Source: Hydrangea macrophylla (taxonomy: Eukaryota; Streptophyta; Magnoliopsida; Cornales; Hydrangeaceae). From it: a stretch of 64,000 nucleotides of DNA. A program made the translations under genes and the position numbers. The notes below the pieces were generated by a model. The model was not told where the DNA came from, did not search any database, and saw only the letters and a list, made by a program, of their open reading frames with translations. The DNA lies in NCBI GenBank assembly GCA_033977485.1, contig CM066988.1, positions 29,368,501 to 29,432,500 of the forward strand. Reading direction: 5' to 3'. Below are positions 33,544 to 44,775 of the stretch, piece by piece (position 1 is the stretch's first letter; each line of letters starts with the position of its first letter).

Positions 33544-34560
33544 ATGTCCTTATATACTACTAAAGCTTTATATCAAGTAACACATAATTCTAATATTTCT
33601 AGTGATTCATCTAGTATACAATTTCCAAGAATCATGGCTAAAATTGAAGGCATGGAAGGAATAACTGATAATACTCATAATGAATGTGAGAATAATATAC
33701 AACCACCTGTTTTATCAGAGCGTGAGCGATGGTTTTTACGTGATCTATTTATCCCAGAACAAATCATCACTCCTTCTTGCATCACTCTACCTAGACATAC
33801 TAGAAACTTTAATTTTTAGCATATAATGCTACTATTCTTACCAACTTAACATGGAATTAAAAAAGAATATGCTTATGGTCATATTCGTGAATTTGAAGAA
33901 GTTTGTGATACGTTTGCTGATCAAACTTGTCCTCCTAAGATAATCTATCTCAAACTTTTCCCTTTTTCTTTACAAGATGAAGCTGAATCTTGGCTTTTAT
34001 CTCTCCATCCTAGATCTACAACTTCATGGAAGGATATGAATGAAGATTTTCTAAATGAATTCTATCAAAAAAATTTAACTTATAGCTTGATGAGAGAATA
34101 TAAACTTTTCACTCAAAAAGAGAAGAAACTATGCATTGAAGACTGTGAATTTTTTATAGATCTCCTACAAACCTGTCCACATCATGGATTTAAAAAATGG
34201 CGTATAATTAATTTTTTTTTATGAAACATTAGATCCAGAATCAAAGGAAATAATTGAAGCCATGTATCAAGGAAAATATTTTAAAAATGCTGACGAAGCT
34301 GAATCATACTTTGATTGGCTTGGAGAAGACGCTCCACAATGGGAAAAAGAAGAAATTTCTAGGAAAGAAAAGACTAAAAGTTCACAGCAATCACAAACAG
34401 AAGATGAATTAGTAATAAAAATTGAAGAATTAGCTCGTAAGCTAGTAGCTCTTAAATTGGAAAAAACTAATCCTCCTCTATCTAAAAAGAAATTAGAACT
34501 TTGCAGTACATGTCATATGATGGGGTACTTTACAGTAAAATGTCTTAATACTCCTGTTTA
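33544..34560 (+). pseudogene. Athila-1 gag, copy 1
   Basis: The N-terminal part has ERERWFLRDLFIPE. After a stop and shift near 33820 it reads YAYGHIREFEEVCDTF, then LKLFPFSLQDEAESWLLSL, TSWKDMNEDFLNEFY, FTQKEKK and TCPHHGFKKW. All belong to the Athila Retrotrans_gag domain (usual text SLRDKA..WL, TTW..M...FL..FFP, CPHHG). 34262-34560 follows with the acidic tail and a zinc knuckle CSTCHMMGY..KC in which the ligand His is Tyr. There are frame breaks near 33820 and 34215. Gag would form the particle and package RNA. Confidence 0.85.
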
Positions 34561-34790
34561 TCAAAGATTTACCCCTGTGCAAAAAGTTCTATTATATAAC
34601 TCAAAACTACATCTTCGTAAAATAAAAATGAAATCTCGATGGACTGGTCCATATATTGTAAAAATGTTTATCCTTATGGAACTATCGTGATTGAGGACCC
34701 TAAAGATGGAAATAGAATTAAAGTTAGTAGGCATAAATTAAAGCCTTTCTTAGGAAACTTTGAAGTTGAGTAGGAGTCCTTTCCTTTGGA
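34561..34790 (+). pseudogene. End of Athila pol fused to gag copy 1
   Basis: Right after the gag knuckle the same frame reads KVLLYNSKLHL, then KMKSRWTGPYIVK, and in another frame EDPKDGNRIKVSRHKLKPFLGNF. These are the last residues of Athila pol after integrase. Protease, reverse transcriptase, RNase H and most of integrase are missing between 34550 and 34570. A deletion of several kilobases is therefore implied, which makes a gag-only derivative. Confidence 0.8.
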
Positions 34791-36120
34791 GGACCCCAAC
34801 TATGATACCTCTTAAATTCATAAATCATGATTAGAATTGTACATAGTAGGAATTTTATTATAATTTTAATTTTTTTTCTTACTATTTAATATTTTCCAAG
34901 AATTATAACATATTATCTGATGTCACAGGTAACAAAGATATATGAACCCATTTTAGAATCATACAGGTGCAGGAACAAGTTTAAACCATGCCAGTTCATC
35001 TAACAATAACAACTATCCATCAGAGGATAGAACTTCGTCAGTTGATGATACACGCCCACATTTTGAATATCTCATGGACTCTGACAAGGATGAGATGTTC
35101 TACAATAGGTGTATCAATAAAATTTATGATGACACTGATGAAGATACCGACTATTTAGTGGAACCTGACCAACCTAGGGAGTGGAATGCTGAACCAGTAT
35201 TTGATAGATTAGATGACTGGCAAAATATTAGCACAAACTACAATGAATGGGAACAAACTCAAAATGAGGTGTTCCAAGAATTATATCAGGAATATTAAGA
35301 AAATGAATGGGAGCGATACCTAACATCTTTAGAACAATTCCCCATTTATGATGACAATGACATTATATTTGGATGGGGACGTTTATTAACTAGAGTTGTT
35401 AATGGAGAAATGTTAAGGTACGCCTTCCAGAAGAATTGGTTCTTTTACATACTCGAATGAGGGACATCTCAAATCCATGTCTTTATTGAACAATTCATTC
35501 CTCAAAAAGTCATTGTCAGATATGATACATTCATGGAAATAACACTATATGATGATCCCAATGTATATGGCCATGACACCTACTTGAGGTTTCGAGTCTA
35601 CTGTCCTAGACCTCAAAATGATCATCTTTCATGGGTAATAACCCCAAGCAATGTCTAGATATGTTAAGAAATTCCTGTCTTTATTATTATTGTAATTGCA
35701 CTTTTCTTTTTGATTATATATATAAAGAAGAAGAAATTCATCACTGTGTTTTAAATATCAGAACCAATTGCACTTATTATTTCATGACTTTTGATTTTTA
35801 TCAAGTATTACAAATCTCAAATACTGCTATCTAATAAATATACTAAATTGCATGTTTAAACTATCCCATTACAGTCCAAAATAAAAAGGCACACCAGAAG
35901 TATTACTGGTTTAAAAACTATATTGCTAAAACTGCCAGATAGCAAAATTTGAATACAAGATCGATCCTTTGAAACTGCAGTTCAAAAGATCAATTGTACA
36001 GTAATTCTTGATAACTTTATCTCAACACAGTGATAATACATTTACTTTTTATACATATGAATTACTTTTGTCATTATTATTCTATCTTTTCTTTATGTTT
36101 TTTTTATTACAGGTGTTATC
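34791..36120 (+). other. Athila-1 region downstream of pol
   Basis: Position of the envelope-like or extra ORF in Athila elements. The only protein-like frame is 35074-35298, 74 residues, very acidic (DSDKDEMFYNR, YDDTDEDTDYLVEPDQP), with no domain I recognise. Related text continues past its stop (ENEWERYLTSLEQFP). No signal peptide or transmembrane segment is clear. The rest is AT-rich and empty. Confidence 0.45.
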
Positions 36121-36189
36121 CTTGGCTTCTTTTTCTCATCTCACTCATTGAGGACAATGTCAGACTCAGTTGGGGGGGGGGGGGGGGGG
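36121..36189 (+). other. Athila polypurine-type tract with run of 18 G
   Basis: ATTGAGGACAATGTCAGACTCAG (split here as ATTGAGGACAATG + TCAGACTCAG) then TTG and 18 G. Athila elements carry this phrase plus a G tract just before the 3' LTR. Here no LTR follows; instead a second gag begins about 190 bp later. The exact G count is uncertain in any assembly. Confidence 0.6.
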
Positions 36190-36374
36190 ACGCGTTTCAG
36201 GATTAACACCTGTTTGTTTGTTTTATCTTTATTTCTAAAAAAAATATATTAATTTTGTTTGAGAGAGATACACTGAAAAAGAAAAAATGGCTATATATAG
36301 CGCTTCAAACCCTAAAAACTTCCTATCTCTCTTTTTCTTCTTTTTCTTTTACCTAGACATACAGGAAATTTTCA
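36190..36374 (+). other. Spacer with TATA-like site between Athila units
   Basis: A 185-bp AT-rich spacer holding GCTATATATAG (36290-36300) and a CT-rich stretch. It replaces the LTR plus leader expected between the polypurine-type tract and gag. Confidence 0.35.
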
Positions 36375-37372
36375 CTTTAGACAAGGCATGATTCCACTCT
36401 TACCAACTTTCCATGGAATGGGGTCAGAACGTGCTTATTTACATATTCGTGAATTTAAAGAAGTCTGTTGTACGTTCTCTGATCAAAGCTATCCTATTGA
36501 AATAATCCGTCTTAAACTTTTTCCTTTTCTTTAAAAGATAAAGCTAAAGCCTGGCTTTTATCTCTCCGTCCTGGATGTATAACTTCATGGCATGATATGA
36601 ATGAAGCCTTTCTAAAAAAAATTTGTCCCATAAATTTAACTAATAATATGATGCATCAAATTAAACTTTTTACTCAAACAGAAAAGGAACCATTCCCTGA
36701 AGTTTGGGAATGTTTTATAGATCTCCTGCTAGATTGTCCACATCATGGATTTGAAAAATGGCGTCTAATTGATTTCTTTTATGAAGGACTAGAACCAAAA
36801 TCAAAGAAATTAGTTGAAACCATGTGTTAAGGATAATTTTTTTTAGTGAAACTACCAACGAAGCTGGATCATACTTTGATTGGATTGGAGAAAATACTTC
36901 CTAGTGGGAAATAGAAGAAATTGGTTGGACGAAAAAAGCTAAAAGTTTATACTAATTACAATTAGAAGATGAATTAACATTGAAATATGAAGAATTAGCA
37001 CGCAAAGTGGAAGCTATAACAGTTAAAAAAAAAATAATCTACCTAAGAAGAAAAGAGACCTTTGTGATAACTTTCATACGTTAGGACATCCTACGAATGA
37101 ATGTCCTAACAGTTCAAATTTTTAAGAAATTGCTCCAGCAGAGATAAATGCTGTGAATAATTATAGGGGTCCTCAAAACTACTATGGTGATTCATACCAG
37201 TCTAATTGAAGGAATCCTCCGAATCATATGTATACCAAAGAAGGTATTTTACAACTTCAACCTCAACAGTATCCTGCTCAAAATAATCAGTCGTATTTAC
37301 CTCCTCCACCTCAATTTCAACAAACACAAGTACATATCCTAATACACAACAAAATTCTAATGTTTATGTGCC
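36375..37372 (+). pseudogene. Athila-1 gag, copy 2 (5' part)
   Basis: Second gag with the same blocks as copy 1: PLLPTFHGMGSERAYLHIRE, LKLFPF, MNEAFLKKICP, FTQTEKEPFPEVWECFIDLL, CPHHGFEKWRLIDFFYEGL. It then has a knuckle reading CDNFHTLGHPTNEC, in which the second Cys is Phe. A Pro/Gln-rich tail follows (37228-37330, QPQQYPAQNNQ). Frameshifts occur near 36520 and 36840. It is cut at 37372 by TR-GAG-1 and resumes at 51021. Sequence identity to copy 1 is only partial, so it is not a fresh duplication. Confidence 0.85.
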
Positions 37373-40300
37373 TGTGGACACGCGGAAGTGGACCACTTCT
37401 CTTGTTTGAGATTGTTTTGAAAAGGAATTTGACTTGGATCAAAGAAAAGAAAAGGTCTATTGAAAACAGATACAGAGTCGCCACTTGGTCTTTAAGGAAC
37501 CAAGAAACCTAATTTTGACTCACCCAAACGGATAAAGGGCACCGGCCCTTCATAACCAAAGAACTTGGTTCGGGGTTTTGGTACGAGAGAGGAAGGAGCC
37601 TTTGTCGCGACTAAAACACCCTCAACTCGCCCCGTCTTTCGACGGGCCTCAATTAGCATCCAAATAATCATCTTATACTATGTATGGTTCGGCAATTAAT
37701 ATTTATGATAAGTATATTACATCACATAAGAAAATTGAAATGGAAGATCAAAAGATAAAATATCATTCATAAGATCTAAGTCAAATATCATGCAATGTAA
37801 AGTGAAAGATCACACAAATAAACCTAGGAAAAATCGTCTAATCATGTATCAAGTAATTAAGTTTCCTTAATCTAAAGGGGACATGAATTGTTCTTGAAAC
37901 AAATAAACAAAGAAATCAAAATATGCTTAATCAAGCTAGTATGATGCATGTTATTCTTTGAGAAAAAGAAGATCCCTCAATCCCCGGGACAGATGAGAAA
38001 GGATGATTAGATCAAAGGGGAAGCATGAACGTATGATCATGATCGTTCCTTATAATCTTCTTAGATTAAGAGTTACAAAAACCCCAAATCTTGCATGAAT
38101 GCAATGTGTGTATCTAAAATGTGCCAAGGTTGTAGTGTGCTTTGTGTTCATGGATTCCTAGAATGACTTAGAAGTCTAAAATGTGCATGAATGGATGAAT
38201 GAAATCATCATGGGATATGTACAAATGTAGTATGAACTACTTCCTAAGATATGAACTAACTTGGAATGCATATGAGCATCAAATCAAAGAATGAAAATTG
38301 AAATGTGCTTGCTGTGAATAGTGGACAGATTGTATGTATTACTTTGTAACATTATAATGGGAGATCAAACATGCCTAGAAAAATGTGAGAAAAATCAGAG
38401 ATCATCCTTATTGTGTCTAGAAAATAACCCAAAAAGCCAAACATCAATAACTATCACAGATTAAAAGAAATAAATCAGAAGGTACACATGACCCAGAAAC
38501 AAAAGCTGCACTGTTGACTGATTTTGTATGATTTTTCATAAATCAAAGAAAAGGTTTATGATGACCTATTATATACCAAAAGTTTCCTAAGACACCCAAG
38601 TTTTATAAAAAAATAGAAAATATATATGTACAGTGATGAATATATCCAGAATAAGTGCAAGAAGTTGGGTGAACATTCTGTGAGAACAGAGGCAGATTAT
38701 GAATATGAACTTCTCACATCCAAAACAAATACTTTCACATCTCTATAATTGATGGGAAAAATTGGGGACAAACTATGATGTATTAGGAAGATTTTCCAAG
38801 TGGTTTTATCATCATAACTTGAGTATTTAATTCAAAACAAATCTTTGAATCTGAACAGCTCACTGTTTTGGACCATTCTTGAAGAAAATGGATTTGGGTT
38901 TGAAATAGAGTTTGAGTTCTTGATTGGGGGTTTTGAAATAGATGTTCAAAGCATGAAATTAAACTCTTGAGATGACCATGTGACCACTTAGAACCTCATC
39001 CAACCTTGAATCATCAAAGAACTCCCAATATTATTGGAAAGATTCATTTTTATTTTGAACATAACTTCAATACATCCCAAGAATACCTTGGAAGTATTGA
39101 GGTTATGATCATCATCTATCAAACATGTTTTTGAGGTCAAGAGCTACTATCCATAAGGATTCACTCACCCCAAACTTCATGTCATCACTTAGATGATGAT
39201 GAACTAGTAAGTAAATAAAGAAAAGAAAAAGAAATGAGATAAGGAGAGATGAACATATATATAATCAAAGCAAGTAAATAGCAATCAATAGATGATAATC
39301 AATGTGATTTTGGACTTGTAGCTTGGTGTTTCACTCATAGATTTTGACATTTGGACATGGAAGTGGCTTCCTAACTCAAGAATGCTCAAGAATGAGGGTT
39401 GGAATGGACTTTGAATGTGAAGTAAATAGAAGGATAATGAAAGAAATCAAGAATAAAACTCACTTTCTTATGAAAAATCAATGGGAGAAGCTCCCTTTCT
39501 CTCTTCTAAACCTATCTCTATCTCTCTTCTTCTCTACAACTTCTCAAGCTTTGCACTTGGCCCCCCTAAAATGAAGAGCAATGGGGGGTTTAAATAGGCC
39601 AATTTGGGGGTGGTTTTGGGGTTTTAGAAGTACTCCCATTGGTCCCAAACAACTGTGAACACAAACTATGTCGTTTTGACTTTCAATTAATCAAATTGGA
39701 CCCCAAAAAAAATTACAAAAATGGACTCTGCGAGGGTTGAGTGCCGCGGCGGCACTGGGCCAGTGCCGCGGCAGCAGTGGGCCAGTGCCGCGGCAGCACT
39801 GCTCCTCAGACGCCCAGAAATTTACGTTTAGGCCCCCAGAGGTTCCGGTATTCGCGAAAAGGCCCTATTTTGTCCGAAATTCATAGAAAATGCGTATGAA
39901 CTCCAAACTGAGGTTGTGAGATACTGTTGGAAAGGTAATAGAGTCTACTTTACATAAAAAATAGTTCGGGGATAGGTCACTTTGAAAAGTTTTGCGGTAT
40001 TCGTGATAAAAGCCGATTTGATCGCCTTTTTCACCTTCGGAAATTCATAATAAATTCGTTTTAAATCCAGAAATTATGTGCGATATACCGTTGGGAAGCT
40101 ATTGACCTCTAGTATCCATGAAAAATATTTGAAAATTGTTTTGGTGCCCCGATTCCAAAGTCAAATTCTGGTCAAACTGGTCAAACCTGGGATTCCCGGG
40201 AAGTTCTGGAAACCTCTGGGAGTTCCCGGGAGCTGATGTTTTCGCTCGATTTTCTTTTGGAACTTGTTTTAACACTTTTCCCATGATTTAAAATGATTCT

Positions 40301-40665
40301 GGTGAATTCGGACGATTTCGGTCAAACTTGGTCAAACCTGGTCAAACCTTGGTCAAACCTGGTCAAACTTGGTCAGACCGGTCAACGGGGACTTTCCGGG
40401 ACTTTTGGGGGTCTCTGGGAGCTGACGATTTCATCCGATTTTTCTTAAAAACTCATTTTATCACTTTTCTTACGACGTAGCATGTTTTCAGAACTTTAGG
40501 ACCAAATCTGGGAGTTTTCGGGCTTTCAGGGGCATTTTGGTCATTCTGAGCATTCTGAGAGATAGAGCTGACTTCCGAGAGTCCTTTTGAGTCTTTTACG
40601 ATCATTGTGAACCACCAAGCTATGGGTCTCCTAAATCTGATAGCCGACAAAATGGGGTGTCTACA
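37373..40665 (-). repeat. TR-GAG-1 3' LTR
   Basis: 3293 bp, tgtggacacgcgg .. ggtgtctaca. In element orientation it begins TGTAGACACC right after the polypurine tract. The short open frames inside (for example 39344-39574) occur in both LTRs and look non-coding. Near 40320-40390 it carries several copies of ggtcaaacctt / ggtcaaacctgg. Confidence 0.95.
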
Positions 40666-40681
40666 GTTTGCCCCTCTTTGG
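40666..40681 (-). other. TR-GAG-1 polypurine tract
   Basis: The minus strand reads CAAAGAGGGGCAAAC then TGTAGACACC, the LTR start. Confidence 0.8.
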
Positions 40682-40796
40682 CATGAACTTGCGAGGCAAC
40701 GCATGTCGCAAGCGAGTGCCAAAGCTTTGAAGAGACAGGACTTTTGGAGGCTATAGATTTAGGATAAAAAGCGTTGCAAAAGATGCAAGGATGCTG

Positions 40797-40861
40797 AGGT
40801 TGGTGCTGGTCGTGCTCCGCGTGAGCTGCCTACGTATCCCGAGGGGAATCAGACCAGGACG
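40797..40861 (-). other. Conserved fold-back block, TR-GAG-1 copy
   Basis: The plus strand shows GCTGGTCGTGCTCCGCGTGA then GCTGCCTACGTATCCC, GGGAATCAGACCAGG and ACGTAGTTC. It is the reverse complement of the TAT-A block at 12757-12823, so both have the same element orientation, 130-215 bp before the polypurine tract. Confidence 0.7.
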
Positions 40862-41579
40862 TAGTTCAGGACACAAAGGAATAAATCACACATGCACATA
40901 CACAACAATCAGGCGGATGCTATGCTATATGAGGATGATATGCAATGCATGGATGTTATATGAATTGTGTCCTGAGTCCTATCGTGTCTAGTATTACGAC
41001 CCTAGTATGAGCAGGTGCTGTGGGGTATGCCACTCCGAGTGGGCTGGTGTTGTGCTGGTGACTGTGATGTGGATGACTTGGATGAGGACATCAAGGTTTA
41101 GAAGACTCTAAGTCTAGGGGCAAACTTCTGGAACTTGGGAAGTGTGCTTTGCAAATGAGTGAGATAGATCAGATGTGCTTTATTTAGAAGATGATAGCCA
41201 AAGGTGACCGAGGGATGTTGTGGACAGATGAGAAAACTCTTGATAATCAGGAGATCCGGAGTCGGTTCCTCTTTTGTTACTTTCTGCTGAGGGTAGTGGG
41301 AGCTAGTATCTTTCCGTATCTGTCCTCGGAGGATGATGTAGGGGACTCTCTGAGAATCTCTCTTCAATTCTTGACCAGGATCCATCTTTGAATCTCTCGT
41401 GGTTGGTCAGATTCTGTAATGCTCAATCCAAAAGATCTGGTTAGGGCCTTCGGGAGCTAAAGGATAATGTACTCTGGTAGGAAGAAGGAAATACGTCCAT
41501 TAAAAGGGAGTAAAGGTATCATTCTATTTGTGACAGAGATGATTTACGGTGGTTTGACACTGATGGAGGGTGATAATCA
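40862..41579 (-). other. TR-GAG-1 3' untranslated region
   Basis: No protein-like frame. Some similarity to the stretch before the TAT-A block (words around gcatatgcat / ggatg) continues for about 100 bp past the block. Otherwise nothing recognised. Confidence 0.4.
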
Positions 41580-42400
41580 ATAGCAACTTATGGACTTATG
41601 TTGCTAGGATGAAAGAAGATCATCAACAGCCACTCATGGACTTACGTTGCATGAACGAAGAAAGACAGTCAACAGCCACTCATGGACTTATGTTGCTAGG
41701 GTGAAGGAAGATCGTCAACAGTCACTCATGGACTTATGTTGCTAGGACAAAGGAAGATCATCAACAGCCATTCGTGGACTTATGTTGCATGAATGAAGGA
41801 GGATGACCAACAGCCACTCATGGACTTATGTTGCTAGGAGGAAGGAAGATCAACAGCCACACATGGACTTATGTTGCATGGACAAAGGAAGATCACCAAC
41901 AGCCACTCATGGACTTATGTTGCTAGGAGAAAGATGAAAGATCAACAGCCACTCATGGACTTATGTTGCTAGGAGAAAGGAAGATCATCAACAGCCACTC
42001 ATGGACTTATGTTGCATGGACGAAGGAAGATCATCAACAGCCACTCATGGACTTATGTTGCATGAAGAAAGATGAAAGATCAACAGCCACTCATGGACTT
42101 ATGTTGCTAGGATGAAAAAGATCATCAACAGCCACTCATGGACTTATGTTGCATGAACAAAGGAAGGTAATCAATAGCCACTCATGGACTTATGTTGCAT
42201 GAAGGAAGATCAAAGATCAACAGCCACTCATGGACTTATGTTGCTAGGAGAAAGGAAGATCATCAACAGCCACTCATGGACTTATGTTGCATGGACGAAG
42301 GAAGATCATCAACAGCCACTCATGGACTTATGTTGCATGAAGAAAGATGAAACATCAACAGCCACTCATGGACTTATGTTGCAAGGAGATGATGGTCAAC
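41580..42400 (-). repeat. Tandem array, about 46-bp units, about 18 copies
   Basis: Units contain aacagccactcatggactta then tgttgc(a/t)(t/a)g plus a purine-rich spacer of variable length (gaagatcatc). Unit starts are 42-48 bp apart. The plus-strand frame 42184-42537 arises from it and is not a gene. Confidence 0.92.
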
Positions 42401-42949
42401 TTTCGATGGTTTTGAAAGGGATGAAATTCGCATTTGCCCTAAGTTTGGACGCTTCTCATGCTGACGCCTTAACCGGTGCAGTAATGGTGTTTGGTACTTC
42501 TGCTTGTATTATCCTTGGAATGCTCTTTATAGCTTGATTTGAAAATTTTATTATTTGTCACTATTGACTTATACATTTGAGACTACGACAGACTCTTTTT
42601 CTGAAAAAGACTATGACAGACTCAAAAACTGACAGACACCGACGCGCGAAGGCGACACATTCGACACTGAAATGAAACAAGCTCGTCTTGTCAAAACTTG
42701 ATGTGCTTTTGTCATAAACGATGTACCATTTCTCTTCTGGTGTTCACCCCTCATCTTAACATGGTAGCACTTTGCTGATAAATCTGATTTTTTTTGAAAA
42801 TTCTTCCCTAGTGATCTAGTCAATTTTCTACTTCACCCAGGAAGTGCTTTGAATTAGTGCCTTAGCTTTTAGAGTAAAAGATGCTCTATTTCAAAATTTT
42901 CAAAACAACTTGGTAACTTGAAAACTCGCCCTCGGTGTGAAGGGATTGT
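42401..42949 (-). other. Non-coding gap in TR-GAG-1
   Basis: No repeat or protein-like frame was recognised between the two arrays. Confidence 0.4.
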
Positions 42950-43175
42950 GTTAGGCAAACGGAGTTTGCCCCTAGTTTGAGATGTACAAAGTGGGATTCA
43001 TAAGCAAACGAGGTGGGTGACCAAAGTTTGCCCCTAGTTTGGATGATGGTTTATTGGAGGATTTGGGCAAACGAGGTAGGTGACCGAAGTTTGCCCCTTG
43101 TATGAAGGGTAGATAGTAAAAGTCAGGCAAACGAGGCGGGTAGCCGAAGTTTGCCCCTAGTGTGGAAGGTGATTT
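42950..43175 (-). repeat. About 60-bp array with polypurine-like core, four units
   Basis: Units start near 42953, 43003, 43067 and 43127 and share ggcaaacgaggtgggtgacc then aagtttgcccctagt. On the minus strand each carries GGGGCAAACT, identical to the polypurine tract plus first LTR base. Confidence 0.85.
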
Positions 43176-43371
43176 TCTGGCTTGAGGCATGGACCATGAC
43201 TTTAAACTCTCAAATGCTCATAACTTTTGCCTAGGCACCAGTGAGGTGACCTAGAGAGCTCTTTTCTCTCTTTTGTTATTGCTCACCTTGGATTTAGCTC
43301 TAATTTTTGCCTAGGCATCCTTTTGGATTTTTGACCTAGCGAGCCATCCTTCTTTTTTCTTTTAAAAGTTT

Positions 43372-43640
43372 GCCTACGTACCCCCAAGTGGGGATCAGGT
43401 CCAACGTAGTTCGGGCCAAAGTCTTGAAAAAAGGGGGGGTTGATTATGATGGTGTCGACTGAACCGATGCGGTTGCCTACGTATTCTCGAGTGGGAATCA
43501 GGTCGAGCTTAGTTCAAGGCAGGACTTGAAGGAAATTGGTTTGATTATGATGGTGTCGACCGAACCGATGTGGTTACCTACGTATCCCCGAGTGGGAATC
43601 AGGTCGAGCGTAGTTCAAGGCAAGGCTTGAAATAAGGGTT
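43372..43640 (-). repeat. About 100-bp array containing the conserved block core, three units
   Basis: Starts at 43372, 43470 and 43577 with cctacgta(t/c)cccc, then agtggg(g/a)atcaggtc and cgtagttc. They are separated by ttgattatgatggtgtcgac. Each is a shortened copy of the fold-back block at 40797. Confidence 0.82.
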
Positions 43641-44775
43641 TTTGAGGCATAAGGGTTTTTCAAACCATTCGTCAAAGAAGTTCAAACTTGAGCCACTAAT
43701 GGTAGCTTTGAATAAAAGGATCTAGTTTCAATCTCCCTTTCTTTTCTTTTCTTTTCTTGTCTTTTCTTTTTCTTTTGTTTTGAGGATTGATCCTTTTCAC
43801 TTTCGCCTAGCCAGTCAATTTTGTTTTTCATGCAGCTGATTCTTGCAAGATCTTTCAATCGCAATCTTAGAATTCCGAAATGTGCATGTCATTTTTCAGA
43901 ATTTATTTGTGGTTGTTCCGTGCCTTTGGAAGTGTGATCTAGGCACATACGATTCTCTCATTTGTTTTATTTCATTTTCTCCATTATTTTGACTGGCTAA
44001 GGTCAGATCTTGGAAATCAATACCTTTTCAGCTCTAACTTTTGCCTAGGTGCCCTTTCGGGTTTTCAACCTAGCGAGCTTTTTCTTTTCTTTTCTTTTTC
44101 TTTCCCTTTTTTTTGAAAGTGGAGATGAAACTCACTGAAATGTTTAGCTACCATCAAGGACCAAGTCCGCACAGGTTTGCATGGCTATCAATTGGGCTGG
44201 GCCCAAGGCTCTGAAATGGTAGAAATGGTGGAAAGGGGTGTTGGGTAAGCCCCAAGTCAGTCTCAAGTATGTCTTTTCAAGATTTGAGCAAAAGCATCTT
44301 TTAAATTCTTAAAGTAAGACTATTCAATTCTCGGCTCTTCATCGGTGTCAGCGCAAAATTGACTTTGACCTTTCAGGATTTTTGTTTGAGTAAAAAAAAT
44401 AAATTTTTTTTTAGCACAGTAATATCCATGGTAATTTGAAAAGTGACACTTTGGTTCAGCGATTCATGCATCTATGACTAGGCACATCAGATTAGGCAAA
44501 ACGAGACTTCATTCCATCCAAAGAGAAAGGTTACAGACTCATTAACAACTTGATGACAGACGGACTTGACAACAAGACTAAACTTGAAATAGATTCAAAA
44601 CATAGGACAGACTCTTCTAGACTCGACCTGGTCTCAAATGGAATGTCACAGTGACTCGCTTATTCTTTTTATTTCTTTTTCTGAAGAGCATCTTCTTTTG
44701 GTTTTCTAGCAAGAGTCCCGAACACCATTACTTCACTTGCACAGGTTCAACATTCATGGTCCCCAGCGAAGGGGA
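43641..44775 (-). other. TR-GAG-1 region downstream of gag
   Basis: Where pro-pol would start in an autonomous element. It contains CT-rich runs (43738-43775, 44080-44110) and two gcctagg..gagc phrases (43310-43350 and 44044-44075). No pol motif on either strand. Confidence 0.5.

Noticed and set aside
35074..35298. Envelope-like protein of Athila
   Set aside because: Right position, but the 74-residue frame is acidic with no signal or membrane segment; left as unknown.
42184..42537. 117-residue plus-strand ORF with a hydrophobic C-terminus
   Set aside because: Mostly translated 46-bp array units; opposite to gag; no homology recognised.
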